A DNA stretch of 64,000 nucleotides from assembly GCF_000801105.2 (NCBI RefSeq), contig NC_079519.1:11964668-12028667 (forward strand), given 5' to 3'. Of the stretch, positions 36,871 to 48,958 are shown in pieces; positions within the stretch are counted from its first letter, which is position 1; each line of letters starts with the position of its first letter. The notes under the pieces were generated by a model, which worked only from the letters and a program-made list of their open reading frames with translations, had not been told where the DNA came from and made no database searches. Both the position numbers and the translations under genes were made by a program. The stretch is from Raphanus sativus (lineage: Eukaryota > Streptophyta > Magnoliopsida > Brassicales > Brassicaceae).

Positions 36871-38567
36871 TCGATAACACTTATTTTGGACCTTCATTTC
36901 TCATTCAACACAACTCTGATTTTGACCAACAAATACACTAACTCATAGTGTTCATAGTGACGATTACATCGTGCCCAAGTTCCGGTTTTTCCGACAGACG
37001 TCTCCGTTGAAAAACCCATCAGAAAAATGGTCCACACCACTTTATCAAAAATGAGTTCCAACAATCCCTCACATGAATAGAAATAACTCTATAAGACTTA
37101 AAAGAAAAAAAAGGACTTTTGAGAGTATAAACGAAAAATCCACTGCATGAGTTGGTAACAATTTTTCAGCCTTGAACCAGTCATTATTAATTAATATCGG
37201 ATTTACTCGGCCAAGAGGTGGCCATGATGTCTTGAACCTCCCGGGCTTGGGTGTAAATCTAGACAATGGCCAAAACACAGTTTTCATTCTCTCACAAAAC
37301 CAATTTCTCTATTGTGTTCATTTTAGCCGTAAATATTCCTGGTAATCACGAGTGAACTTTAGAGAATATAGCCATTTTATTCTCTTAGAAACAACTCCAT
37401 TTCACACTCACAAGGTGATTTGCCATTAGTTTTGTTTAGAGGAGTATCATGTACTACTCCATTCATATCTCAAAACAATTGGCACAAATCATTAAAAACA
37501 AATGATTATCCTCTATTCCTTACATGTAACACTGTTTAATCATCCTAGGAACTGGGTATAGACCGAAGTCTTACAGTGCTTTGTGCATATTTAGTTTGAC
37601 TTAGTTGTCTCCTTGAACCTATTTCTTGCGATTTCCAATCTGATAAGTAGAGTTACCGCCAAACCTCATCTTAGTTCATAGGCTAAACCCATTCCTCTTG
37701 ATAATATTACAATTTGATCTCATGACACACCTTTAATAACAGGATCCTAGGTTGTCATCATAGTGAATATAATCTCTTGAGATTAGTCGAGATCAATTGT
37801 CTAATGATTTTTGTCATCTTTTTTTTTCAAGATACAATCAACATTATACATAAAACTCAGTGTATAACACTAGTTTTTTTTTGTTTTAATCATACTTTGA
37901 TAACTATCACAAAGTTCATTTGGCCTCTTGCCAATTACTTAATATGGTAAGCAAAGCTTCCCCCACATTTCTTGAGATAGCTCAAAAACATACATATTTA
38001 CATTTAACATTTCTTAAGAGCTTAGAAGGTTAATCTACAACTCCTTTAAATTTAAATAAATAATAAAAACAATTTCGAAAATTGTTATAATTTTCTTTAA
38101 AATGTATTTCATTCTCAGAAAATCACATTTTAGATAATCTGAAACTTGTTTCAGAAAATCAGAAGAATTTGTTTTCCATCACCCTTGAATTCTTTAATTC
38201 ATGTTTTCGTAACAAAACACTTCACAAAATAATCAGTTTTTGTTAGTAGGAAAATACAAATAAAATTTTAAAGAATTAGGATTGAATAATGATTATTTTT
38301 AAATAATCCTATAGATCTGATTCCGGCATCTTTTTCCGAGAATCGATCAACCTGTTCTTACAAAAAAATTCTTTTTACAATAATCAGTCCGGTTAGTGCA
38401 AAGCAATAAACATATATTTTGAGTTAAGACTGATAAAACCGTATTTTATAAACTACGGAGAACTTAATATTGTAAATAAATATTGATAAGATTATATCAA
38501 AAGTTTAAGAAAAGAAAGATGATACAACTGCAGAGGCGAGATATTATATTTTTCCTTAACTCAAAAT

Positions 38568-39135
38568 ACGTCTCGTAGTGTAACAATTCGATAACGTAAT
38601 GAGTCATACGATACAACTGCAAATAATTTTCTGATTTGCGTCATTCTATCAGAAGCCTGACGAAATTAATTTTGTGTATACTCTTAGACTCAAGAAAATT
38701 ATCAAAGAGAAAAAGAAAAAAATAATATGAGGAATTGTTGAACAAATGATCTCTATCTATGTGTTTTTCTAATGAGCTTTCACGTATATTTATATAACTT
38801 CAAAAAGTTTAACGTTACGTTACATAATGGAGTGAGTCAACGTTTGTATTGAATTGCAGTAATGGAAATTGATTCTCCATGACTCATTCATGTTGACAAA
38901 AATAATTATTGCTTTTTTGACCAAATCAATTCAAAGCCAATGAATTATTTTTATGGGTTTGCATTTTTATGCTTTAAACAAAATATAAAAAATTATCACA
39001 AATAAAATTTGAATATTAAGTTAATGGACATATTGTCCAACTAACAAAATCAATTTCAAATTCAAACTCAAATATCCAAAATGATCTATTTGCTAAATAT
39101 TTTATACTTAGCTAAATTTAAAGCTTTATAAGACC
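38568..39135. repeat. Right direct repeat (LTR) of the non-autonomous element
   Basis: Aligned with 36333-36870. It ends at about CTTTATAAG before unrelated sequence leading into the copy 4 promoter. Confidence 0.6.
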
Positions 39136-40144
39136 ACAACTAAAAAACTAGAAGCCTTCTTTTTTAGAGAAATAAAACCTCTTAAACAAAACAATAATAT
39201 AAAAAAGCAAAAAAAACAAAACAATAATATATATTTTTTGGAGAAAGGGCTTTTCACAACAATAATAATTTGATAACTAATTTAAGAGCTTTGGAGAAAG
39301 GGCTTTTCACAACAACAATAATAATTTGATAACTAATTTAAGAGTTTCTTTTCTGTCTCTTTGGTAATACGAAGGAAAATTCTTCTTGAGCAAGAGAGTA
39401 GTAAAAATCAAGAGTGATCCTTCAACGATGATCATAAGTCATTACTTCGTTGTCTGATTTTATAGTAATAAAATAATAATAATTTAATGAAGCTTTATAA
39501 GATTCTATGGTGTATTCAAAGGACTTGATTGTCTCTGAAATTAGTAGCAAGAACGTGGCTGCTCTTTAAGAGAATAGGAGATTCCAAAATCACAGAGTCT
39601 GCCACAACTTTTTCTCTTTGTGTTCGAGTTTCTGCACAAGCATTAAAGCTACACCTTTTATTGATCAGGTAGAGGCCAAAGTTGTGATTTTTTCCAGGTT
39701 TAATAGAGATAATATGATCTTGATGGGTTTATAGTAAATTCCAATTCTTTATGTTCTCAAATCATACGTTCCATGTTTTGAATGATTCCCACCTATTAGA
39801 CTTGATTCAAGTTTTCAGTCTTTTGCAAATTTCTCTCCAGTTGAATTTGTCTAGTTGTCACTTGTCAATCAACATTGACTTTAGAATGTAAGTTTTGTGA
39901 TCATTGCCTCATAATACCAAAGCATCTCTTTGATCCATTCTCGATCTGTTAGAAATCACAGTCTTGTCCATTCTTTATTCAGCAGGTGTGATATTAATTT
40001 TTCTACTGCTCCTTGATTGCAACTTTTAGGGTTATGATTTTATTTCCCTATATGGCTTTGAGACAGACTGGAACCGTTGCAGAAACACAGAGCTGAATTT
40101 AACATTAGAGAGGCTTCAAGGTCAGCTTACTATTTCAGAAATAA
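39136..40144 (+). promoter_or_regulatory. Promoter, 5' UTR and 5'-UTR intron of copy 4
   Basis: Homologous to 15331-16304. A local direct duplication of about 55 bp (around 39236-39345, GGAGAAAGGGCTTTTCACAA…AACTAATTTAAGAG) is unique to this copy. The leader exon ends GATCAG|GTAGAG at 39668. The intron ends TATTTCAG at 40138, six bases before the ATG. Confidence 0.6.
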
Positions 40145-43100
40145 ATGGACTACTTTTTCAAAAAGTCGAATCTGGAAACCAATTCCCTGCGCCAGCTTCC
40201 TAAGAAGGCCGGATCTGATCTAGCCTCTCCTTCTCAGGCGCTGACCATTGCGATAGCTATTAGTGGGAGCACCAAAAGCAAGAATGTAGTTAAGTGGGCG
40301 CTCAAAAAGTTTTCTTCTGACAAAAACGTTGTGTTCAAGCTGATTCATGTCTATCCAAAGATTACTTCTGTACCTACACCTTGTAAGTTCCAAAGGCTTC
40401 CTCTCCACCTGACTTAGACTTTATGTAAGTTAACTTCTTAGTAGCTTGATACCTGTTTATGCTTCCTTCCAAAGCGGGAAGGACAGTCTCTATCTCTGAG
40501 GCACCAGAAGATGTGGCGGCTACTTATAGACGACAACTGATGGAGGAGACGAAAGAAACTCTTCTTAAACCTTACAAGAAGATGTGCGAGCGGAAAAAGG
40601 TTTTGGTTTTCTTTTTTTTTTTTTTGTGTTTATTGGTCTTCCGCCCGAACCTTTGTTCAAAAAATAAAATAAAAATCTTGTAGCTAAAGATTTTAATTGA
40701 ATCTGCTTAACACAGGTTGATGTAGAACTTCAAGTGCTTGAATCAAATAGTGTTGCAGTTGCGATTACCAGAGAAGTTAATCAGCACTTGATAAGCAGGC
40801 TTGTCATTGGACGCTCGTCTCATGTGGGCTTGTACGGGTACGGCTTGAAACGTTATGCTTTTTTTTTGTTTGATTTATATATGTGATTGAACAGAGTTTT
40901 TCTCACATGAGTTTATACGTTGAGACACTATTACATTTACAGGAATCGTGATGTTACCGCGAAAATATCAGCCCATGTGTCAGAACTTTGTACAGTTTAT
41001 GTTGTATCAAAAGGAGTCTACATTCTTTCGAAAAATAAATCAATGTCAGATGGGGAGATCAGTGAAACTATAAGAGATTCCGGTAGTGAGAGAACTGATA
41101 CATCTAGCTGTTCTTCTGGTTCAAGACATATCTCAGGTTTGGAGCTTTCATCAAATAATTAACTAGAAACTGATGTATGAGTCTAACTTTCCTTTTGTAT
41201 ATTTTTTTTTAGATGCAACACTCAAATCGAAATCTTTTGCTATGTCCAATAATAAGAGATTGCAACATCTCCCGACAACAGGAAGAGGGGTTTCTGTTCG
41301 TATGGAAGCTAGCTCTGTTGACTCATACGGAACTACAAACATGTTTTCGGATGAAGTTAGCAAGAGAAGTAGCCCTGAAACATCGCGTACCATCTCTTGG
41401 AATCCTCCTCGGAGTTATATGTCTAGCTCTAGCAACGAAAATGTTAGTCAAGGACAAGATTATTTCACAGCCAAACAGGTAAGGTTTCATTAGAACCCTT
41501 TTGCCAAATCGAAAGCATTTGGAAATCAGAGGTTCTTTTCATTGATTTCAGGACACGCTCGACAAAATTAGAAAGTTGAGAGATGAACTTAGACAGGCTC
41601 AAGAAATGTATCCAATGGCTCATGTAGAAACCTTGGATGCTTCTCGCAAGGTCAGCTTCTATAAATAACCGGATAGCTTGTATTTGATGAAGCTTCTTAA
41701 CTGTTGCTTTGTTTGCCACTTTATGTGTCAGCTGAATGAGCTTCATGAGTTTGAAGAGTTAACGCTTAAGGAACATGTGACAAAGGGGTTAGAAGAAAAG
41801 GAAAAACAGAAGTTTGAGCAGATGAGAAGAGAATACAAAGAGAAGGAGAAGCTTAAAGAAAGTTCCCTTGTGGCTCCCAAGCTGCAATACCAAGAGTTCA
41901 CTTGGGAAGAAATCAAAACCGCAACTTCATCATTCTCTGAAGATTTAAAGATTGGAAAGGGGGCTTATGGGGCTGTTTACAAATGCAATCTCCGTCATAC
42001 AATCGCCGCTGTCAAAATTTTGCATTCCCCGGAAAGTAATCTATCCAAGCAATTCGATCAAGAGGTATATATGTAGAGCCTAAGCGTTTTTCTTGATTGA
42101 AGTTTTCATGATCAAATATTGACATTTTTGGTATATGTAAGATCGAAATCTTGAGCAAAATCAGACATCCACACTTGGTTCTCCTTCTAGGCGCGTGTCC
42201 GGAGCAGGGTGCTCTAGTCTACCAGTACATGGAAAACGGTAGCTTGGAAGATGGGCTATTCCAAGTCAACAATAGTCAACCAATCCCGTGGTCCGTCCGG
42301 TTCAGAATCGCTTGGGAAGTGGCATCAGCGCTTGTTTTCCTCCACAAATCAAAGCCGACACCAATCATCCACCGTGATCTTAAACCAGCCAACATCTTGC
42401 TTGATCACAACTTTGTCAGCAAAATAGGAGACGTGGGTCTCTCCACAATGATCAAAGTCGATCCTTTATTAACACAATTCACAATGTACAAACAGACAAG
42501 CCCCGTGGGAACCTTATGCTATATCGATCCTGAATATCAACGAACGGGAAGGTTATCTCCCAAGTCAGACGTCTATGCGTTTGGAATTATCATTCTGCAG
42601 CTGCTTACCGCTCTCCCGGCTATAGCACTGACGTATAAAGTAGAAACAGCAATGGATAACAATGAGTTGATAAAGATTCTTGATAAAAAAGCTGGTGATT
42701 GGCCAATGGATGAAACCCGTACACTAGCCGCTTTGGCCCTCTCTTGTACAGAGATCCGGGCTAAAGACAGGCCTGATCTGGAAACTCATATTCTTCCAGC
42801 ATTGGAGAGCTTTAAAAATGTAGCTAAAAAAAAAGCAAGAAACTTGATTTCCTCTGTGCCGGAGCAACCTCCAAGCCATTTCTTATGCCCTTTACTTAAG
42901 GTAATAAATAACTTGTTAGTTACGTCACCTATTTCTTGCGATAGTAGTTAAGTTATTTTAGAGAGAAAAAAATGTTGTTATGTGTTGCAGGATGTTATGA
43001 GTGAACCTTGTGTTGCGGCTGATGGCTATACTTATGACCGACGAGCCGTTGAGGAATGGATGGAGGACCACCGTACCTCACCGGTGACTAATTTGCCGTT

Positions 43101-43173
43101 ACAAAACATTAACCTTTTGCCCAATCACACTCTTTATACAGCCATTGTTGAGTGGAGACGTAGTAATCAGTAA
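40145..43173 (+). CDS. PUB53: U-box receptor-like kinase, tandem copy 4 (PUB53-like), intact
   Basis: Nine coding exons: 40145-40382, 40475-40599, 40716-40837, 40943-41136, 41213-41478, 41552-41650, 41732-42064, 42142-42900, 42991-43173. All junctions are GT-AG and phases close to 772 aa. Residues about 20-165 are a USP-like domain (LTIAIAISGSTKSKNVVKWA, LVIGRSSHVGLYG). Residues about 315-395 form a charged coiled coil. The kinase spans about 418-690 with GKGAYG (423-428), Lys443, HRD Asp538 and a DVG triplet at 556-558 where DFG is usual. The U-box is at about 700-772, split by the last intron. The family is known to combine kinase and E3-ligase modules; targets here are unknown. This is the best full-length reference for the array. 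The orthologue assignment is from recalled synteny with AT5G51270. Confidence 0.92.
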
Positions 43174-43890
43174 GGCAATTTCTTCAGTCGTTTTGGTGTT
43201 TTCTCTTTCTGAAACTGCGTAGCCTATAACAACTCCCTCCCTGCTGTTCTATAACCTTTTATTGCTTCTTTTTTTGCTCTCTTTTTTTGGTTCAACATCA
43301 TTTCATTTTCCAATAGCTTCATCCATGATCACGCCTTCGGTTTATCAGGCTCTACGACCATAACCATATTTGGTACATGATTATCCAAGGATGAAGTATC
43401 GCAAGATTCAAAAGAACATGGGTTTGAGCTGTTTTATTTGTGGTGCGGTTACAGTCTCGAGGGCTAGAAGATAAAGATAAATGAAGTGAAGCAAGATGCT
43501 GTCATGCTGCTATCTCTATTTTGCGTGATCATGTGTTTTCGAAGATAGAGTTTAACATTATTTTCATGTAATTTTGATTAATCAATGGATAAAATATTCC
43601 ATCTCAATCCGATTAGATTCTTCTAATCTTGTGTTTGTTATGTTTTGTTAAGGAAATATGATAGACTCTCCAACGACTTATGTAGTTAATGATTTGTTCG
43701 ATTTACCCTAGTTCTACTTGTGTATAATATATAGACACACTAAATACATATTTAATAATATACTAGATTTTGCATTCACGTGAGTTTTATATTAAATATT
43801 TAAGTTTCTATAACAAAATTAATCAATAACTTAATGTAATTTAATTTAGTGTTATATTTCTATAATGCCTATGTTTATATATTATTAATA
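43174..43890. repeat. 3' flank of copy 4, duplicate of 30561-31300
   Basis: High similarity to the copy 3 downstream flank with small indels, ending in A+T-rich sequence. Confidence 0.8.
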
Positions 43891-44404
43891 ACTATTAAAA
43901 GTCTTACATGAAAAACTTTGCGATCAATAGTTTAGTTATTTTTGTAATAACCATTTATTCTACAAACAATTATCTATTTATTTTTTAATTTATTTGAAAT
44001 AATTATATCTATGTACATGATTTCAAGATTTAACACTTTCTAAACACTTCAAGTTATTTGTTTCCGCCTCATCATTCAACATAAATTCCAATTTTACACA
44101 TTAAAATAGTTTTCCAACATTATATCTTATTTTATTAATTAATAATTATTTTTCTGTATCCAATTATAGAAAATTTAAAATGATAAATTCTTGTATAATA
44201 GATAAAAATAAATTATTTAATTTTTAATTAGAATATTTATTTTAAATAATTAAAAATATGAAAATATCAAAAATCTTAAGAAAGTGAAATACACCGCTAG
44301 TGGCATCTGTTTTTTTTTTCTTATTCAATCCGATGAATCTGTTAAACCAAATAATCCATGTCATCAAATTATATTTTAAACAACTTCATTTTAGTGATTT
44401 AAAT
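43891..44404. other. A+T-rich intergenic sequence
   Basis: Nothing gene-like seen; abundant AATTATTT-type words. Confidence 0.5.
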
Positions 44405-44753
44405 TGTAACGCCCCGACCCGCCCACGGGTAACGGGCCACCTACGCCCGCTCCCTCGGCCCATGGGCTCCATCCCGTCCGACGGTCGGTCTGTTAATTTT
44501 TCAAGATCTAGAATCATTGTTTACTGATCCTACAATCACCACCCGACCTTTTTCCGTGCTTTGGTCTCACTTACACGGTATCGGGAATCACTTTCCGATA
44601 GGTCACCCATCATTTCACTACTCCAGTCCAAGCACGCTTAACTCTAGAGTTCTAAACGGATGTGTGACAGAAAAGGTAAGTCAACTTTGGTGACATAGGT
44701 AGCCAAATAATTATATTAAGCTTTTTTCACATATCACAACTCGAAATGTTACA
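44405..44753 (-). mobile_element. Cassandra-type solo LTR with 5S rRNA-like segment
   Basis: A 349-bp unit TGTAACGCCCCGACC…GAAATGTTACA with 5-bp target duplications TAAAT on both sides (44400-44404 and 44754-44758). Minus-strand 44580-44655 contains GAGTTAAGCGTGCTTGGAC and GATGGGTGACCTATC, matching the internal promoter (A box and C box) region of plant 5S rRNA. No internal domain or second LTR is adjacent, so it is a solo LTR left by recombination. Confidence 0.85.
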
Positions 44754-45400
44754 TAAATGTTGAATTCTTTATATTGTAGATTGTGTAAGGTTTGATGTAA
44801 CATGAATTTATTTTTTTCAAAGGAAAAAAACATGGAGTCATAACATTTAAAAAGGATCAACATCTTCAAACTATTTAACAATCAATTCGTATTAACGCTG
44901 TATTCACGCGTAGCTTAGCGTGCGTGCAAGTATCCGTTTTCATTGCTGTTCAGTTTTAATATTAAAAGTTTTGATTATGATCTTATCCACATTTTATAAG
45001 GAAATGTGAAAAATCTGTTATATTTTAAAATTGAATAATTGAATACACTGAAATCATAAATTATTCCAAAAATGTAGAGTAGTCATTTGTAAGTCCTTTT
45101 ACTTAACAAATCATCACATAGCATAATAATATTTTCATACAAAAGAATTTAGAAAAAAAATAACAAACATGAGCACATTTATCAGTAGACCTAAATTTAA
45201 AATGACAATTAAATAACAAATTTTCGTTGTCAGAAAACCAAAAAAAAAAAACCACATATGGTTCAGTGGGTCCACATCTAGTCTTTTGAATTTTTTTTTT
45301 ATATTGGCTTTTGTTTCACGTCACCGGCCATTCCCGTCGTAGTTGCCTTTTTTTTTTTGAAAAAAAAATCGTAGTTGCCATTTTCCTTCCTCTGTTTGAA
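44754..45400. other. Intergenic between solo LTR and acid phosphatase
   Basis: No gene seen. Homopolymer A and T runs at 45239-45252, 45288-45300 and 45349-45368. Confidence 0.5.
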
Positions 45401-45683
45401 AGATATATAGAGGGATATATTTGTCATAGACTCCATAGAAATTATATCGAGGTTTCTTCTTCCCTACGCCATTCGATTACTACAATCCTTTGTATTTTGT
45501 TTTCTTTGGATTTCGATTTTCTTCTGATTCCTTTCACAGATTACTTTACATTCCCTTCTCGATTATTTTGATTCAGATTTCTCCGAAATTTCAATTTGAT
45601 TTCTAAACCTTTCAGTTTTCCCGAAAACCCTAAAAAGTTGGTGTTTTTTTTTCTAATTGATTGGACTTCCCAGCGACTCTCCG
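45401..45683 (+). promoter_or_regulatory. Core promoter and leader of acid phosphatase gene
   Basis: A TATA-like AGATATATAG at 45401-45410 lies about 280 bases before the ATG, consistent with a leader of about 240-250 bases that is pyrimidine-rich. Confidence 0.4.
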
Positions 45684-46690
45684 ATGAAGATTTGCGTGAT
45701 TTTCCTTGTGGTTTCCTTCTTCTCCTCCGCGTTTTCCGACGAAACTTCCGATCCGTACCTCCCGTCGATTCTCCAGTACCCGTCGGAACACAAGAAAATC
45801 GTCGACGGCGAAGAGGTCAATCTGTACTGCACGAGCTGGAGATTCGCGGCGGAGACCAACAATCTCGCACCGTGGAGCACCATCCCGGCTGAGTGCGCCG
45901 AGTACGTCAAGGACTACGTGATGGGCAGAGGTTACGCCACCGATCTGGAGAGAGTCTCTGAAGAGGCTTCCATCTTCGCTAGCACCCTCGAGTTCTCCGG
46001 CGATGACGACGGCAAAGATATTTGGGTTTTCGACATCGACGAGACTCTCTTGTCCAATCTTCCCTATTACATTGACCATGCCTTCGGGTACACGTTTTCT
46101 ACAATCTCTTCCTTTCAAAATTTTTTTGATTATTGTCTCGTTTTGGTTTTCTCAATCTTTTGAATTTGCAGGGTGGAGGTATTTGATCACTCGGAGTTTG
46201 ATAAGTGGGTAGAGAGGGGAGTGGCGCCAGCTATAGCACCAAGCTTGAAGCTTTACCAAAGAGTGGTTGATTTGGGGTACAAGATTTTCTTGCTTACTGG
46301 GAGGAAAGAGAGCCACAGGCTTGTCACTGTTGAAAACCTCATCAGTGCTGGTTTCCAGAACTGGGACAAGCTTATTCTCAGGTATATAATAAACTAATCT
46401 AGTAACTCTTTGGTCTGTGATGATTGTTTGATGAGAACATCCTTTTGTTGTTTCCCAATTGCAATCTTTTGTGTATACTTTTCTTAGGTAATTCTTTCTT
46501 TTGGTCTTGCAGATCTCCAGATGAACAGCACAAAATGGCGACGCTGTACAAATCTGAGAAGAGGGATGAGATGGTGAAAGAGGGATATAGGATTAGAGGC
46601 AATTCAGGTGATCAGTGGAGTGATTTGTTGGGTTCCTCCATGTCTCAACGATCTTTCAAACTCCCAAATCCAATGTATTATATCCCCTGA
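45684..46690 (+). CDS. HAD superfamily class B acid phosphatase (VSP-like)
   Basis: Three exons 45684-46087, 46172-46381 and 46513-46690 give 263 aa. Residues 1-18 are a hydrophobic signal peptide (MKICVIFLVVSFFSSAFS), pointing to secretion or the vacuole. The nucleophile motif FDIDETLLS is at about 116-124 (Asp117 and Asp119). The LLTGR motif lies near 175-179. The C-terminal SGDQWSDLLG supplies the last acidic motif. This is the plant acid phosphatase / vegetative storage protein family (PF03767), which hydrolyses phosphate monoesters. The catalytic first Asp is present, unlike in some storage-protein members. The start is the first ATG giving the signal peptide. Recalled Arabidopsis neighbour AT5G51260 is the likely orthologue. 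Confidence 0.93.
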
Positions 46691-48469
46691 AGAGTGAAGA
46701 CAGAGAGAGCTTTATTTGACTACTGCCTTCATACATTTCCTAAACCTCTTACCAAGGAAAAAAAAAAATACTAACTGTGTAGACTTACCAAAGAGGATGA
46801 AAATGTTGTTAGTTTGAATTGATTGCCTCCGCTTGTAATTTGTCAGCTATGAAATGTACTAATTGCAGATGCTCTGTTTCGGTACACTTGTTTCGATTAT
46901 AATAATATGGTATAGAGTTGGCAGTAATCTTACTAACGTCCATTTTGTTGTCAACATCGCTTATATGATATAACTATGGATGCTAAGAACAATATAGAGA
47001 TGAGAAGAGAGAAAGATATAAAGGAAGAAGATGATAGACAACAGAAAAAGGAAAAAGAGATATTTGTTTAATATTGATTGTTTTTATAACTTTACCCACA
47101 AATGGGAATAACCTTAAGTAGCTACAACTGGGATAATCATAATAACAACACCCATTGTAACTTTATTTAAATGAAAAACTTAGATAAGACAGGCAGCTAT
47201 AAGCCTATAATGTTTCTTCATCGCCTGTCTTGTAGCTCCTTTTTATGAATAAGCTCTCAGCCACTTTGCTTTTTTTTTCCATTCGTTTTGCCACCCGATC
47301 TCAAATCCTTTTCCCTGTCTTAGTGTATGTCATTGGAACCTTCAGATTATCAGTGATATACTAAAAATGAACTTTTGCTAAGTTAACAGTGTTGTTGTGA
47401 TAATTTCAAAACATTTTAGTTCAATCTTATACTAACATAAAAGAATTTTATTTTAAAATAATTGATTTTAAACAGACAAATAAATATTTTTTACATAAAT
47501 CTTAATCTCAAAACAAAATCAGCAATTGTTGGGAACTTTCCATGTCAAACATTTAAAGTTACATTATTATTTGTACATAATTGATGTTAAACATATATAT
47601 TAGTTTAAATATTTTCCATTACATTTTGAAGGAGACAATGAAATATTTTTAAATAATTTAAAAGAAAGCAAGAAGAAGGAAAAAGAGGAACTGAGAGATA
47701 AAAAATATATATAACAGATATTTTTTTTTTAAATTAGCTATATGCCTATATCTCTCTTTTCATCATCAATCTGCATAAAAAAATCTCCTTCAATCTTTGA
47801 TTCTTTGATACTTCTACTTTTTCTTTAAGTTTAGAATCACCATTGTCTCTTCTTTTTATCTTAAAGAAAATTACCATAAACATAAAAGCTTTAAAATTTT
47901 GTGATATTCAGAAAAAATGGAAACTAAAAAGAGAGGAAAATAACTATTTTTTTGTAAACTGAAAATAATTATTTACAGAAATATCTAAAACATAATTCAT
48001 CATCTTGATTTTTTTTTAAATCCTGCATAAGAAGAAACATAATTCATCATCTTTTACTGGTAAAAAATGCATGATTAACAGGGAAATAAGAACCTAAAAT
48101 AATAATAACGAAAACTCATACAAAATTCGTCATTAACAGAGAGAAAAATCTATAAATGACAATCTCAAAAGAAAAAAAAACATTCTATTTATAGAAAATT
48201 AGAAAGAAGTAAATATTCACGTTATAGGTGCAAGTAAATATTCAGAAGTAAATATTCAGTTACTGATTATACAATTATATTATTTCATTAAAAAAATTGT
48301 TAACCATAAATATCATAGTTTGTAACTATAATATATAATAGTAGACTCGGTATTAGATCACCTTCATCTGTGTGTCTTAAAGGGGGTTCCAAAATAAAAA
48401 ATAAAAAAATAAATGAAAAACATGAAAAGTCTTATTTATTTTGGGAGTTTTAAAAAGTGTTAAGCATCC
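46691..48469. other. Intergenic, no gene seen
   Basis: The 3' flank of the phosphatase gene, then A+T-rich sequence with frequent purine-rich (GAAGAAG, AAAGAGAG) stretches. No open frame with recognisable content. Confidence 0.55.
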
Positions 48470-48750
48470 TTAGAGCAGCAGCAACAGAGTATCACGGTTG
48501 GTTCGATAACCCAGGTATTTTTATATTATTTTATTATTATTTTTTTCAATTTAAAAAAAAAAGAGAGGGCAAATCACAGAGCCCTTAGGCCCGCGAACTG
48601 TGACGTTCGGACCAGAAATTGATTCTTAAGGAAAGACTCCAAGAGGCTTTGTTGGGTACCAAAACCAAAAAAAAATAGGACCCACATCATTTTATAATGT
48701 TTTATGTTGAGTTAAAGATCCACATCATTCTACCGTTGCTGCTGCTCTTA
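48470..48750. mobile_element. MITE with TAGAGCAGCAGCAAC inverted ends
   Basis: The left end TTAGAGCAGCAGCAACAG and the right end (reverse complement of 48735-48750, TAAGAGCAGCAGCAACGG) are inverted repeats of about 17 bases. No coding capacity. No clear target duplication. Confidence 0.55.
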
Positions 48751-48958
48751 GAGCAACATTGTCGTCCTTGCTGTGTCCTTAGGGGGAGGGGGGAGAGACC
48801 ACTAATTATCAGAACCGAAGGAGATCAAGGGAAAAAGTCTTTATATAAGGAATGTCTTTGGTAGTCCTTGATGTGTCGTTCTTGCTGTGTGTCATGCGTC
48901 CTCTACTTTTTTAATTGTAAGTACTCAAAATGATCCCGTCCGACAACGTTGCTCTTAG
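48747..48958. mobile_element. Second small MITE with TTAGAGCAAC inverted ends
   Basis: The left end CTTAGAGCAACATTGTCG and the right end (reverse complement CTAAGAGCAACGTTGTCG) match at 16 of 18 positions. It abuts or shares its edge with the previous MITE. Confidence 0.55.

Larger units (their letters stand above)
36333..39135. mobile_element. Non-autonomous LTR retroelement (TRIM/LARD-like)
   Basis: Two direct repeats of about 540 bp, roughly 36333-36870 and 38568-39135, share long near-identical stretches (for example GAGGAATTGTTGAACAAATG and GAATTGCAGTAATGGAAATT). They bracket about 1.7 kb with no gag, pol or long open frame. The interior is A+T-rich and non-coding on inspection. Exact LTR ends, primer site and target duplication were not resolved, so orientation is unknown. 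The high identity of the repeats suggests a fairly young insertion. Confidence 0.65.

Noticed and set aside
44575..44660. Possible 5S rRNA gene
   Set aside because: Only the middle of 5S is recognisable, it is diverged, and it lies inside a TG…CA unit with 5-bp target duplications.
45630..46118. 162-codon minus-strand open frame
   Set aside because: Antisense shadow of the first exon of the acid phosphatase, which has a signal peptide and catalytic motif on the plus strand.
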